This document shows, piece by piece, positions 1 to 12,059 of a stretch of DNA of 64,000 bases. The DNA lies in NCBI RefSeq assembly GCF_047511655.1, contig NC_133397.1:45026001-45090000 (forward strand), in the 5' to 3' direction. This DNA comes from Castor canadensis (Eukaryota > Chordata > Mammalia > Rodentia > Castoridae). The notes under the pieces were generated by a model. That model did no database searches. It saw only the letters and a program-made list of their open reading frames with translations, and had not been told where the DNA came from. Each line of letters starts with the position of its first letter. Position 1 is the first letter of the stretch. Both the position numbers and the translations under genes were made by a program.

Positions 1-3000
1 ATAATAACAGAAAACATCCCTAACCTCAAGAAAGAGAGAGTTACTCAGATGCAGGAAGCTTTACAGAACACCAAACCATCAGTACCAAAAAAAGAAACGC
101 TCTCAAACACATCATAATCAAAACACTCAGTACACAGATCAAAGAAAGAATTCTTAAAACTGCAAAAGAGAAAAGGCAAGTCACATGTAAAGGCAAATTT
201 AACAGCAGATTTTTCAATTCAAACTCTAAATTCAAGAAGGTCATCGAAACATCTTCTTTCAGACCCAACTGTCAACCTAAACAAGTCTACACGGCAAAAC
301 TATCCTTCCTAAATGAAGAAGAAATTAAAACTTTCCACAATAAGGAAGAACTAAAGGCAGCACTATAGAAGATACTTAAAGGACTGTTACATATAGAAGA
401 AGAAACTAGAGTGAGACAGGAAGACCCAAGAAAGAACAGTCCTTTTGAATGAGCAGATCAGTAAACAAGGAGTAGGTAAAAACTAAAGAACAGGGGAATA
501 AAAATGACTGGAAACAGCAGGCATGTCTCAATATTAGCACTGAATGTAAATGGCCTTAATGCCCCAATCAAAAGACATAAAATAGCAAACTGGGTTGAAA
601 AAATCAAGACCCAACCATATGTTGCTTACAAGAGACTCCTATCACTGACAAAAATAAACACTGGCTTAGAAACGAAGGGTGGAAAAAAGTTTTCTAAGCA
701 AATGGACCCCAACAGGCAAGAGTAACTATACTCATATCTGATAAAGTAGACTTCAGACTAAAATGAATCAGAAGAGACAGTGAAAGTCACTTCATGCTAA
801 TTAAAAAAACAATTCATCACGAGGAAATATCAATCCTTAATATATATGCACCCGCCTACATTTAAAAGTCTAATGGATCTATCAGCACAGATAGATACTA
901 ATACAGTGATAGTGGGAGACCCCACTGTCACCAATAGACAGATCATCAAGGCAAAAGATCAACAAAGAAACTTCAGAGCTACTCCTAACATAGACCAAAT
1001 AGGAATTGTTGATATGTACAGAGTATTTCACCCAACAACCTGGTAATACACATTCTTTTCTGCAGCTCATGGAACTTTCTCCAAAATAGATCATATTTTA
1101 GGAAACAAAGCAAGTCTCAACAAATTCAAAACACTGATTAACGCCCTGCAATATAGCAGATCACAATGGAATAAAATCAGACTCCAACAACAAAAGAAAC
1201 CACAGAAAATATGCAAACACATGGAGACTGAATAACACACTGCTGAAAATCCAATGGGTGAGAAAGAAATAAGGGAGGAAATCAGAAAGTTCCTAGAATC
1301 CAGTGAAAATGAAAATACAACCTACCAGAATCTGTGGGACAAGCAAAGGCCGTGCTAAGTGGAAAGTTTATAACTATAAGTGCCTACATTTAAAAAAAAA
1401 GAGAGCCTCTCAAATAAACAACCTAATTATGTACCTTAAGCTCCTAGAAAACCAAGAACAAACCAAACCCCAAATCAGCAGATGGAGTGAAATAATAAAG
1501 ATCAGGGCTGAGATCAATGAGCTTGAAACCAAACAAACCACACAAAGAATCAATGAAACAAAAAATTGTTTCTTTGAAAAGGTTAACAAGATCAACAAAC
1601 CCTTAGCCAACATGACAAAATGGAGGAACAAGAAGACCCAAATTAATAAAACCAGTAATAAAAAAGGGGACATAACCACAAATATTAATGAAATCCAGAG
1701 AATCATTAGAAAGTGCCTTGAAAACTTACATTCAAATAAACTGGAAAATCTAGATGAAATGAGTAAATTCCTAGATGCATATAACCAACCAAAATTGAAC
1801 CAAGAAGATATTAAACACATAAATCATTCTATTACATGCAATGAAATTGAAGCAGTAATAGTCTTCCTACAAAGAAGAACCCAGGACCTGATGGATTCAT
1901 GGCTGAATTTTACCAAACCTTTGAAGAAGAACTAACACCCATACTCCTCAAACTTTTCCAAGAATTAGAAAGGGAAGGAATACTACCAAACTCATTATGA
2001 AGCCAGCATTACACCCATTCCCAAACCCAAAAAAGATGCAACCAGAAAAGAGAATTACAGACCAATATCTTTAATGAATATAGATGCAAATATTCTCAAC
2101 AAAATGCTGGCAAGTAGAATTCAACAACACTTGAAAAAGATCATACACCACGATCAAGTCAATTTCATTCTAGGGGTTCAAGGATGGTTCAACAGATGTA
2201 AATCCATAAATGTAATACAGCATATAAACAGAGCAAGGACAAACACCACATGATCCTCTCAATGCATGCAGAAAAAGCCTTTGACAAAATCTAGCACCCT
2301 TTCATGATAATAGCTCTGAAGAAACTAGGAATAGAAGGAATGTTCCTCACATGAATTAAACAGGGAATTCTTACAAATAGTAAGTAAATACACAAAGAAG
2401 TATACTCAGCCATAAGGAATAATGACATGTACTTTGAAGAGGATGGATGCAATTGGAGTATATCATGTTAAGTGAAGTAAGCCAGGATCAGAAATATAAA
2501 AGCCACATGTTTTTCTCATATATGGAAGACAGATCCAATGATAAACATATATACAAAAACAAGCATGATCATATACAAAAACATGTAGAACATGTTTGTA
2601 ACTGTGGAATACTCATGGAACTTGGGGAAAGAGAGAAAGGAAAACAGAATGATAGAGCATCAGTAATATACATAAGATGTAAAGGTAGAGGATATAAAGA
2701 TGTGTTTTTAAAGCTGTTGACAAGTGGATGGAGAGAGGCAAAAGGATAAAGGAGAGTAATGGAAGGGGTTGAATGGACAAAGGTAAAGCACACCCACGGT
2801 AGGCATATATTGATTCACCCCTTTGAACATCAACTTAAATATTAATAATGAAAAACAGGACTGTAAAATATGCACAGTGTGGGGGGTGCTCGTTGTGGGG
2901 GAGGGTGAAGGAAAGAGATTAAGGTGACAGTATATGGTACATGGACTTCATATACCTATATGAAACAGAACTAAGAAACCTCTTGCAATTGCTTTACGTG

Positions 3001-3172
3001 GGGTGGGAGGTGACTGAGGGGGAAGAGATGATGGGATAATGAAACTAATGCACAATATAAGTGTAATTGGAATTGTCACTATGAATCCCTCCTGTATAAT
3101 GAATATATCCTAGTAAAATGTATAAAATAAAATAAAAGTCTAATTTGTCATCTAATAAAATAAAATAAAATG
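1..3172 (+). mobile_element. L1 LINE, sense, 5' end outside the window, internally deleted
   Basis: Degenerate L1. Bases 1-450 decode, with stops, as the C-terminal half of ORF1p: a block like KERILKTAKEKRQVT, then YTAKLSFLNEEEIKTF. ORF2 starts near 504 (MTGNSRHVSILALNVNGLN) and runs through endonuclease remnants to a reverse-transcriptase segment at 1303-2340 ([25 protein letters not shown]). Near 2370 the RT sequence jumps to the last part of ORF2 (KKYTQP, then DGCNWS) and the 3' UTR, so the RT palm and most of the C-terminal region are lost. The 3' UTR carries a G-rich purine stretch at 2880-3030 and ends in an AATAA/AAAAT-rich tail near 3115-3172. Many stops and frameshifts show that it is dead. 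The insertion's left target-site duplication is outside the window. Confidence 0.93.
504..2340 (+). pseudogene. L1 ORF2 remnant (endonuclease to reverse transcriptase)
   Basis: Inactive ORF2p fragment, normally an endonuclease/reverse transcriptase of about 1275 residues. The longest open piece, 1303-1935 (210 codons), covers the linker before the RT fingers: INNLIMYLKLLENQEQTKPQ, then IIKIRAEINELE, then a GPDGF-like motif degraded to QDLMDS. The frame then breaks, and RT blocks continue to about 2340 in other frames. The catalytic YADD box is absent because the element jumps to its 3' end shortly after the AEKAFDKI block. The first 120 codons have lost endonuclease sequence around 620-660. 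This frame is a relic, not a host gene. Confidence 0.9.
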
Positions 3173-3638
3173 ACAACCCTTTCTCCACTTAAATCTACCC
3201 AAGAATGGATGGAGTTAATTTGCTTCCCTCTCTGTCTATAAAAGGAAAAGGTAAATATCTTCTGGTTGGAAGACCCAACAGTCTAAAGCCTCCAGCTGTT
3301 TTATACAATATAGCTAGAAAAAAGAAAAGTACTCAGAATGCTGAGTGAGGAAATCAAAATGAAAATTCAAGAGCATTAATAATTATAGTTATAGACTCAG
3401 CCATAGGAGGTCTAGTATTGTAGTTTACTGACAAGGATTATGATAAAATTAAGATATTCAAGTAAAAGTATGAAAAATTGGAGAATCACATAAGAAAAAA
3501 TTAAATTAATGCCCATGGTTATATTTTCTTACGAAGACTATTCAGATCTCAAAAAATCACTACACATACACACAATCACAGACACAAGCACTGCGTAAAA
3601 TCATCACCAAATTTAGTTTGCCCTCTTAAGTGTTTGAA
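3173..3638. other. Unassigned, between L1 elements
   Basis: The L1 tail ends at about 3172 and an older antisense L1 begins near 3640. The pyrimidine-rich block 3176-3310 with a TATAAAAGG-like string could be the remains of an LTR, but I cannot place it in a family. No coding frame is supported. Confidence 0.4.
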
Positions 3639-4545
3639 AAATTTTTGTGGTACATTTTTTCCTGGGGAGGATTTTAACAGTAGATAATATGTTTTAAAAT
3701 ATATGAAGGAGTATTTTTATATTATTTTCCTTGTGTTATTCTTGAAATACAATTTTCTAAGAGATTTTTTTCTAAAAAATTGTCAGAAGTATCAATGGAA
3801 AGTGTTAATAATATCCATTTATTTTCATATCTTCAGGGTCTGTAGTGATCTTATTTCATATTTCTGATATTGGAAACTTATTAATATTCCATCTTTTCCA
3901 TGATAAGTCTTGCTAGTACCTTACCAATATTATATTTTCAAAGAATTATTTCAGTTAGGTTAATGCATTCATCTGTGCATTTTATTCTGTTTCATTAAGT
4001 TCTCTTATCTTTATTGTTTTGTCTGCATACTTTATTTGACTTGATTTGTTATATATTTCTTAATATCTTAAGGTAGCTTAGAACATCCATTTTCAATTTT
4101 TGTTCTTTTCCTAAATATATTTAAGGTTATCAATTTCCCTTGGTTTTGGTTTTTGCCATTTCTAACAAATGTCTATATGCTGCATCTTCATTATCTTTCT
4201 GTTTAAAATAGTGTCTAGTTTAGGTTGTGATTTCTCCTTTGACATATGGGTTTTGAGGAGTATGTTGCTTAATTCCAAAAGTTGGAGATTGGAGACTTTC
4301 TAATTACTATTTGTTTTTTGTTTCTAGGTTAATTCTTCTATGGTCAGAAAACATACTGAATATGATTTCATCCTTTGAACTTTTCTTAGATTACATTATT
4401 TTACAAGATATATACATACTATATATCTCATATACCCATGAACTAAATGTGCTCTTATTTTCTTGAATAGATATCATGTATGATTGCTAGTCCACATTTT
4501 TAGGTGTGTTGTTTTACATTTTCACTATTCTTGCTGCATTTGTTT
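3639..4545 (-). mobile_element. Old L1 (L1M-type) fragment, antisense
   Basis: On the minus strand this T-rich stretch resembles the endonuclease-to-RT part of an ancient mammalian L1. The order of recognisable blocks (TGGTTTTGGTTTTTGCC near 4141, the CTATGGTCAGAAAACATAC region near 4335, the ACATTTTTAGGTGTGTTG region near 4492) is that of L1 read backwards. It is highly diverged and has no open frame. A SINE abuts its right end at 4546. Confidence 0.72.
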
Positions 4546-4620
4546 TTGCAGTGCTAAAGGGAGAACCAGGAACTCAGAAATGCTAGGCAATCACTCTACA
4601 CTGAGCTATAACCCCTGTGC
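4546..4620 (-). mobile_element. ID-like SINE, antisense
   Basis: The reverse complement shows the tRNA-derived pattern: AGCTCAGTGTAGAGTGATTGCC (degraded A-box region), then CTGAGTTCCTGG in the B-box position. It is about 75 bp and diverged, and it sits at the end of an old L1 fragment. Confidence 0.6.
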
Positions 4621-5995
4621 CTTGCTATAGTTCTGATTGCTATAGTTCATATGTGATTTAATATTAACCAGAATGATTATATGCATGACTATTATTTTCA
4701 CTTTTTTATGGTAAGGATTATCTAAATTAAACTACCAGAGGCAAATATATTACAATTGTCCTATCTGGTGAACTGATATGCTGAATAAGTAGATATTATT
4801 AAGCTAATAAAATTTCGCTCTAAAACTAAGCATGGATGCACTTACTTAGAGTAAGTAAGAAATGGTTTTATAAAGTAAAAATCCTCTTTTTCATGAAGTA
4901 ATTCATCACCTTCTAATTTATACTCTGGGAATTTGGATGTGTTTGGAGTGAATTTCATTAAAATCAGTTGCACCCACAGTTCTGTCTGTTAGCAAGTATT
5001 ACCATCCAAGTAATTCACACCAAGTGCACTTTAATGAAACAGGATCCCTGATGCAGATGAACTGAAAAGTGTTTAATTTTTCCTGATCCTCCACAAAATT
5101 ATTGTATAGCAATGAAAAATCCAGAAATCCAGAGAAAGTTACTTAAAAATATAATTCCTTGCTTTCTTATGGAAATGTGTGTCACGTTACCAAGTTGAAC
5201 TTTTTGCACACAACCAGAGGTCATCAATGTGTGACAAGAACATAGAGTTTAAAGCTTTACTTTCTAGAAGGAGACTGTGTTTTCGCTCCTTTCTGATTGC
5301 TTGACAATGAACATACATCTTGACCTGTCTATGTTATATTTCTTAATTCCTGTAGAGTACATACATGCTTTTGGCTGAAAATTGTCTTAGATTATTATAT
5401 TATTTACCTGATAAACTTGCTATAAATCAAAAGATATGATATAAAAATAATGCAATATAATAAACTAAAAAATAAATACCACAAAATAAATGTTATGATA
5501 TAAAACAAAAACTTAAAAACAACCCTTATATTTGTGCTTAGTTCAAAAAATATGCCAAAAAGTTATTAGTCATTTTTACTTCCATTATGGTTAGAATGAT
5601 GGTATAGTACAATGTGATGCATTAGATGTTAAAAGATGTTACATCCAACACCAGGCTTTACTTGTCATTGTCCTTTGAAAGGACTATTTCTCCCCTTTCA
5701 ATGATTCTTAAAGTATCAGTGGAAATTCAGAAAAATTTATCAGCCAACAAGTGAAGATAAGACCAGTGGTACCTTTTAAGTATTTAATGTCCTCAAACTA
5801 CAATGGTTTCCATTTAAATCTGAGAATTGATGATACACTCAACTTTAATATGAATGCATGGCTTTATTTTAAGTTATAGATTATTTTAATAATAGTAAAA
5901 TGATCCAGATTCTAGAACAAATATATTTCAGATCTTTTATTGCAGAATCAATCACTTAATTTAACAAGTTAAAATGAGCAAGCTCAGTTTTACTT
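4621..5995. other. Unassigned AT-rich DNA
   Basis: Strongly AT-rich sequence with short A/T runs (for example 5440-5520). No SINE box motifs, LTR ends or L1 blocks are recognisable. Reading frames are short and closed by frequent stops. This could be unique host DNA or repeats too old to recognise by eye. Confidence 0.4.
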
Positions 5996-6800
5996 TACTC
6001 TTATATCAGAGTTCTCTCAAAATCCTTCCCTGCTCCCTTGGGTCCACAGAAGAACCCACTGTTTATGAAAATAACAACAGAAAACAAAGTTTTGGTTAGA
6101 CAAGTCTGATTGAATCAATGGAGTGTTTCTAAATCATATCCACAATGAAGAGTAGGCAATTTTCTCTTAAACTATTTGTGATTTTCAAGTTTATAAATTG
6201 GACAACACTCTTCAGATTTGTGTCCAGGAAGCAGATCCAGTATATGCAAAATGACAGCACACCCAGACTACAGCTGAGAACATTGACTAGTGTGATTAGG
6301 AAGCACTTGGGAGGCAATTATCCATGAATCTTTGTGTTTCTCCATGTCTTGGGAGAGAGGCACTGACTGCTCTTTGGTCTAGGTGCCATGACAGACAGAA
6401 ATAGTGTATCCCTCTAGAACAAAGGGCAGATTTGCTTAAAGAGTCTTCCAAGATAGAGATGATGTCTCCCTTTGGAGCAAAGTGCAGGTGTCTTACTGCC
6501 CATAGTAGCAGCTCTGTGTTCTTACTCTTGGGATTCCTCTCTGTGACATGACTCACTGCATGTGCAGGTGTCCTTGGCTCCTGTTTGGGTGCACTGTGGG
6601 AGTCAGAGCTCAGGAAATTGACATAAAAATGCTGATCCTCTGGTCATGCAATTGCTGTGAATAATGTACTGTCCATCTCTGGCTCAGGATCTTTTGAGTC
6701 AGAAACCACTGCAGTCTAAGTTGCTAGCTTGGAAGGAGGGAAATCCTTGACAGGAACAAGCCAGATCTGTTCATGCAAACTTGCACAAGGGGATTAATTC
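5996..6800. other. GC-richer unassigned block, possible decayed LTR
   Basis: This 0.8-kb block looks visibly richer in G and C than its surroundings. It contains repeated short motifs such as GTGCAGGTGTC (6484 and 6561) and CTCCCTTTGGAGC. An open stretch of about 86 codons lies on the minus strand (6296-6556), but its translation shows no domain and it overlaps nothing conserved that I know. The texture resembles a decayed ERV LTR; no family is assigned. Confidence 0.35.
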
Positions 6801-8011
6801 TTCAGCTACAAGTTCAAAAATAGACAAATTTTAACCTATTATCTAAGAAAATATGCATGTATTTAAGTTACATACGCAATTACAATTTGAAATCAGCCAT
6901 TTTTATGCAGGTATGAAAATACTGTAGCCCATTAAAATGGTAAAAAATTGGGGGAAGGTTAAAGACAGATAAGAAAAAGCAATAGAAGGGGTGATTTCAT
7001 CAATGTATATTATACAGATATACAATGAAACCCTTTTGTACAACTAACATTTTCTAATAAAAAAAGAAAAATAATAAACTTTTTTTTTCTTTTCTTTTAG
7101 GAGAAAGCAAAGATTTATCAGGATGCAAGGGGAGGCAATGGCAGGCAGCTATGCAAAGGAGCATAGCACAAATTTTAGGCTATTCCTAAAATTTACACAA
7201 TATGGTCAATATCTAAATAAAAATAATTATTAAAAGCACACAGAACAAGAAGTAGAACTGGAATTTTTGTGGATTTTATTTAAATTTAAGAAAGCTATAA
7301 TTTAAAAATTATGCCAAATTCTGTTATGAAGAGGGAGGAAGTTAAAGAATTTTACCAGTGAGGTTTAAAGCACTTCTGTTCTGTCATTCTACATGCATCT
7401 ATTGATTGACTCATTCAACCCTTTGCTCTCTCAATGCATGAAAAACGTCAGACATCTATTGAAGTCTGGCACTGCACAGATATTTTAGCTGAGATGTGGT
7501 TTTATATTAGCTATTTTCCACAAACAATGACTACTATTAATATAATATGCAGTGATAAAATTATCACCAGCTATCAGCAGCTTAGATGTACTAACATTTC
7601 CAAATGAATACATACATGCATACATGAGTACATTTACAAATAAAATTTCAAAACTTCCCAAATTCCAAGACTGTATAAGTAAATAAAATCAATAATGTCA
7701 CATAATTAACCCAATTTATTCATGAAGTCTTTGCCAAAAGTAGATCTGAAAAAAATCATTTTACAGTCACTGAGAGCAGTTATAGTTTATCAATAATCCA
7801 TCAATCATTGCTTTTAGCCCCTTTTAAGCACATTTTATATGATTTATTTTTAATAAAATGTATCAAATCACATAAAATATGTAAACATAAAGTATAATGT
7901 ATAGTTAAATATTATAGTTATAAAAATAAAATATGACATGAGACAGCTATTCTGTTTTCAAAATAATTAGTTAGATATTGTGATAGTGAAAGGCTGAGAA
8001 TTCTATAATAA
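6801..8011. other. Unassigned AT-rich DNA
   Basis: Apart from the T-run-led segment at 7081-7205, listed separately, this is A/T-rich sequence with no recognised repeats. The 7600-7640 stretch has weak ATACATGCATACATG-type periodicity. Confidence 0.4.
7081..7205 (-). mobile_element. Possible antisense retroposed fragment (T-run led)
   Basis: It begins with a run of T (7081-7088), then TTCTTTTCTTTTAGG, then GCAAAGATTTATCAGGATG. Read on the minus strand this is a short fragment ending in GATAAATCTTTGC and an A-rich tail. The end resembles the element at 32628-32760 (AATAAATCCTTGC followed by an A tail). No convincing target-site duplication is seen, so the call is weak. Confidence 0.3.
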
Positions 8012-8498
8012 AATATATTCATTATGGAATTTGTAAACCAGTTGAAACCACTATGGGAAAGGGAATGAGATAGAAAGAAAAAAAATAGAGGAGATGAACC
8101 AAATTGGGTTATAATACATACAAACATGGAAGTCCCACAAGGAAACTCCTGGTGTAGCTGTCTTAAACAATCCAAAATGCTATTTTTTTCTTCTCCTTTT
8201 TTTACACAAAATCAGAGAATAGGAGGGTGAAACAGGACCTGCCTGGGTGATTGGTACCAGTGGGAGGAGGGAGGATGTGAGGAAATGATGATGGAGGGAG
8301 TATATGCTGCAACTACGGTGTACACATATATGTAAATAGAAAAATAAGACCTGTTGAAACTATTCCAGGAATGGGAAGAGGGGGAGATAAAGGAGAATGA
8401 TAGAGAGGCTGAATTCAAGTACGTTATATTTGATATATTGTAAGAACTTTTCTGAATGCTACAATGTACTGCCACCTAGCACAACAATGAAAAACAAA
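8012..8498 (+). mobile_element. RepX copy A (dispersed L1-3'UTR-like repeat)
   Basis: One of several copies in this window of a family I call RepX. The shared order is: ATTCATTATGGAATTTGTAA, then AACCAGTTGAAACCACTATG, then a purine-rich block, GAGATGAACCAAATTGGGTT (8091-8110), GTCCCACAAGGAAACTCC (8133), ATATGTAAATAGAAAAAT (8329), a G/A-rich polypurine block (8370-8412), TTGATATATTGTAAGAAC (8430), and TGCTACAATGTACTGCCACC followed by AACAATGAAAAACAAA. The 3' polypurine tract and the AATAAA-like, A-rich end are typical of an L1 3' UTR. It contains no ORF. Frames on its minus strand are fortuitous. Confidence 0.7.
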
Positions 8499-8737
8499 TA
8501 TAGGAGGGTCAGGTGCATTGGAAAAAATACATTCATGCAGCTTTTGAGACTCTATCTGTAAAGTACAAAGCTTTGGGACACCACAATGAAAGGGAAATAA
8601 GAACTCTACCATTTATCTGTGTAGTAGTGTAGAAGACAGACTGTATGTCAATTACATAAGTATATTTTATACAGTAAATTGGAAAGTTATAAATGCTTAA
8701 AGAAAGAAAAAGGGGTAAGGAAAGAGATTAAGATGAT

Positions 8738-9090
8738 GTTTGGGGCTAAGCATGGTAGTACACTTCTATAATCCAAGCTGTTCAGGAAGATGATGGTTTG
8801 AGGCCAGCCTGAACAAAAAATTAGCAAGACCCCCCCATCTCAGCATAAGAACTAGGTATGATAGTCCATACCTGCAAGCTCAGCTATGTGTGTGAGGTGG
8901 GGAGCGATGTAGGTAGGAAGGATGGTAGTCCATTGTGGGCTCAGGCAAAAGTGAGATGCTGCCTGAAAAATAACTAAAGCAAAATAGGGCTAAGGACATG
9001 GTTTAAGTGATAGAGCGTCTAACTAGCAAGCACAAGTCCCTAATTTCATACCCCTGTGCCACCAGCAACAATAACAAAAAAAACAGAATG
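8738..9090 (+). mobile_element. Composite SINE (B1-like plus ID-like units), sense
   Basis: The left unit has the 7SL/B1 pattern: AGCATGGTAGTACACTTCTA, then ATAATCCAAGCTGTTCAGGA, TTTGAGGCCAGCCTG and CAAGACCC. A second B1-type stretch follows (8850-8965). The right unit (about 8988-9060) is ID-like: GGGCTAAGGACATGGTTTAA, GTGATAGAGCG, CTAGCAAGCAC and CCTAATTTCATACCC in the B-box position, then an AACAATAACAAAAAAAAC tail. Such SINEs are transcribed by RNA polymerase III and mobilised by L1. Confidence 0.85.
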
Positions 9091-9184
9091 CTGTGATGTT
9101 TAGAGGAAGGGCACTATGTCAAGTCACTCACAGAGGGGCAGATGAGGATGTGACCATCCAGCCAGAGGGACAGGGGGAGGGCTG

Positions 9185-9275
9185 TTGAGATAGTCTCACT
9201 ATATTGAACTTACAGTTTCCCTAACTCAACCTCCCAAGTGCTGGGATTATAGACATAGCCCATCATGTTCATCTT
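9185..9275 (-). mobile_element. B1-like SINE fragment, antisense
   Basis: Contains GAGATAGTCTCACTATATTG and CCTCCCAAGTGCTGGGATTA followed by TAGACAT, the reverse complement of a B1 unit (TAATCCCAGCACTTGGGAGG). Only one monomer is present. Confidence 0.85.
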
Positions 9276-9890
9276 ATAATTGTGATTTTATTTAGAGTGG
9301 CATAAAAGGATGAATCATGAGAAAATACATCGAATTGGCCAATATAGAAATAATTGTTAACCCTGACCAGAGATGCTCTAGTTTCATGGGAAGGGAACTC
9401 ATATGAGGCAGATAAAATGCTTGAAAGTCAACAATGCAAACATATTCAGTATCTCTCCCCTCTGTCAAACCTCCAACACCAAACATCATTCGTAAGTTTG
9501 TAGGTGTAGGAACTTTACATTTATCATAGCAAACCTACATCTAAGCCACACATTTCATCTTCTCTCTGTTGAAGTGACTAAAAACTTTCACACTGCTGTC
9601 TAGGATCGAATCCTCCACTCTGCTCTGGATCCCATCCACTCCCCCATCCTTTAAGACACACTTCCCCCTCACCTCCCCCTTAGTGTAATTCTTTCTCTTT
9701 CTTATATTAATCTCATCAATATCAAAGAGTGTAACTCTCAACATTAGGAAAATGGGATCTTATAACTTCATTCTAGCTCATTACTAGCTAACCTTTACAG
9801 ACACTCCTCAAAAAAGTTGTCATTGTTTACTTTCAGTTTTCCTTTCTGCCTGTTCTCTCTTTGATTTACTGCTATCAGCATACTACAAAT
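9276..9890. other. Unassigned
   Basis: Between two antisense B1-like SINEs. A C-rich block at 9600-9690 (CCCATCCACTCCCCCATCC) may be a decayed L1 3' UTR in antisense. No coding frame is supported. Confidence 0.35.
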
Positions 9891-10000
9891 TTTATTTTTG
9901 AGACAGGTTCTTGTTTTGTATTTCAGGTTGGGCTCAAATTGAGATCTTGCTGCCTCAATTTCCCAGGTGCTGGTATTAAAGGCATGAAACACCAGGCTTG
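9891..10000 (-). mobile_element. B1-like SINE, antisense
   Basis: TTTTTGAGACAGGTTCTTG, then GGTTGGGCTCAAATTGAGAT, CCTCAATTTCCCAGGTGCTG and AGGCATGAAACACCAGGC. This is the reverse complement of a B1 monomer with its A tail at the left. Confidence 0.85.
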
Positions 10001-10005
10001 ACACT

Positions 10006-10040
10006 CAGTGTTTTTTGTTTTGTTTTGTTTTGTTTTTTGG
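10006..10040 (+). repeat. (GTTTT)n microsatellite
   Basis: About five near-perfect GTTTT units, right after the antisense B1 SINE. Confidence 0.9.
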
Positions 10041-10224
10041 TAAGTATAATAGCTATACAGAAAACAACCAATAATTATCAATATAAAACATTGCTCCTGA
10101 GTATTTACTTTAGGAAACAATAACTGTTAACATAAAGTATACTTACAATTTCTTACAATGAAACATAAATCTGAAAAACCTATTTAGAAAACAAACCAAA
10201 GATGAGTAAGGAAAAGTGTGGTTG

Positions 10225-10368
10225 TCAAAGTATTGTCCTTAAACCAAATATAGTTATACATACCTATAATCCCAGCACTGGAGAGGTAGGAGGATCTGAG
10301 TTTGAGACCAGCCTGGATTACAGAGGGAGACTGCATTTAGAAAAAACAACAACAACAAAATTACTTTT
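10225..10368 (+). mobile_element. B1-like SINE, sense
   Basis: TACATACCTATAATCCCAGC, ACTGGAGAGGTAGGAGGATC, GAGTTTGAGACCAGCCTGGA, then an AAAAAACAACAACAACAAAA tail. It is a single monomer in the opposite orientation to the SINE 230 bp upstream. Confidence 0.88.
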
Positions 10369-11213
10369 ATATAGACAAGATTTCCTGAAATGACACTCAC
10401 CACTTTAAATAGTATGTTTTGAAAACCAAGATTTTTAAGATGGTGATAATCTCACTTTTAATATGAATGAAGAACACAAAAGGCAAACTTGAATGTTCAA
10501 CTTGCCTTTTTTTCCCATCCCAATGCTTCTTTTTTTATCACCCTCAAATTAATGAACAATAGAGTAGACTAGACTGAGAGGTAAGTTCTAAAGATCTCTA
10601 CTTTATGAGCTTGCATAATGACTATAACTGCTGAATGAATCTACTCACTTCTTTGTTCATTATTTTTCTAAATGAAAGTGAAAATTTGACATGTAAAGAA
10701 TCTTTCAAAGAAGTAGGCAGAGAAAGGATTATTTTTTCTGTTTCTGACTTGCCCATCAAGTGACTTCCTCCATAGACGCTCCAGCTGAACTGCCTGTTTT
10801 CCAGTAGGTCAAAACTCTCTGTAAAGGCCACATTTGACACTGTGACTACCAATGCCAAGTCAAGACATGAAAATCCACGGGTGCTCTTGTCTTCTTGTAG
10901 ACTGATGACCTTTGTGAAACCTCATGCAAAATAGGATGCATTGATGCAAACATTTGCTTGGTGTATTTATGCTTAGAAGCATTAGCTTGCTTTATAGAAT
11001 AAGCAAGGAAAGGTATTTTATACATTTTGCAGATATGCTATTTAATTTGAGGAAATTTTATAATAAAATCTGAAAAACCAAAGTAAAAAGAGTAACAGTA
11101 TGACACAGTTAATTTATTTACATTTTTGGTAAAAAGGTTTAAACAATTACTGACTTTTCTTATCTAATATAGGTTTCATGGAAATGATTACAAATAAGAG
11201 ATTTGTTATCAGC
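10369..11213. other. Unassigned
   Basis: AT-rich DNA. A 78-codon open stretch on the minus strand (10622-10858) has unremarkable composition and no motif. Nothing here looks like an exon. Confidence 0.4.
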
Positions 11214-11578
11214 TGTGTTAGTTGATATTCCATCTCTGCGGGGAAATACCTGTAAAACCAACTTAAATGGAAGAATTGTTTGTTTTGGCTCATGGTTTCA
11301 GAGGTTTCAGTCCATAGTCCTTGGAGCTGTTGATTCTAGGCCCAGGCTGCGTAGAACAACGTGACAGCAGGACTATGTGGCAGAGGCTCCTCATTTCATA
11401 GAGGACAGGAAGCAGAGACATAGGGTTCCCAAAGAACACACTCCCAGACCTAATTTCCTCTAGCATGCCTACTCACTAATGTTTCTAGAAACTCCCAAAA
11501 TAATACCACCAACTGAGGACCAAATGTTCAATATATGGGCATATGGGGAACATTTCATAATCAAACCTCAATAGTAGT
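11214..11578 (-). mobile_element. MaLR-type solo LTR (rodent MT/ORR1-like), antisense
   Basis: Starts TGTGTTAGTTGATATTCC and continues with TTTGTTTTGGCTCATGGTTT, CAGAGGTTTCAGTCCATAGT, AGGAAGCAGAGACATAGGG, CCCAGACCTAATTTCCTC, GAGGACCAAATGTTCAA and GGGAACATTTCATAATC. This is the reverse complement of a common non-autonomous ERVL-MaLR LTR family, also seen at 17485, 29569 and 50640. No internal retroviral sequence is adjacent. Confidence 0.8.
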
Positions 11579-12059
11579 TATAATATGGGGTTTACAAATC
11601 TCTTTTCTTGAAATACCATTTTGTTTATAAATTTTATTTTTATTTAGCAAGATCACTGAGAACATGGTTATACCACAGAATGAGTAAGAAATGTATGAGA
11701 AAGTAAATAGTAAAGATTTTACCTTGATTTTGTCTGAAGAGAATCCAATATTTTCAATAAATTCAACTAGACATAAGCAAGCAAAGTATCTAATAATTCT
11801 CCAGCATCATTCATGCCATGCATGGTATGCATGGACATACATGTATAGGAATATAATTTATTCTTTTTGTTTGTTCATTTTTTGTGGCCTAGATGGACAG
11901 AGGTATCATAAAGTGAAATATAAATTATAGTGATAGAGCAATAACTGTATATACTCTTTTGAAGAAAGAAAATTTTGGATAAGATAAGGACCAATTTTGA
12001 TTTCCACAATCCAGACATACTGCACAATAGAATGAATAGAATAGGATTGTTGAGCATTA
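11579..12059. other. Unassigned AT-rich DNA
   Basis: Contains the short palindrome CCATGCATGG (11817) within a CATG-rich patch at 11808-11850. The right end may already belong to the antisense L1 that is clear from 12060. Confidence 0.4.

Noticed and set aside
1303..1935. Longest open frame in the window (210 codons)
   Set aside because: It is the linker and early RT region of a decayed L1 ORF2; flanking ORF2 blocks continue in other frames.
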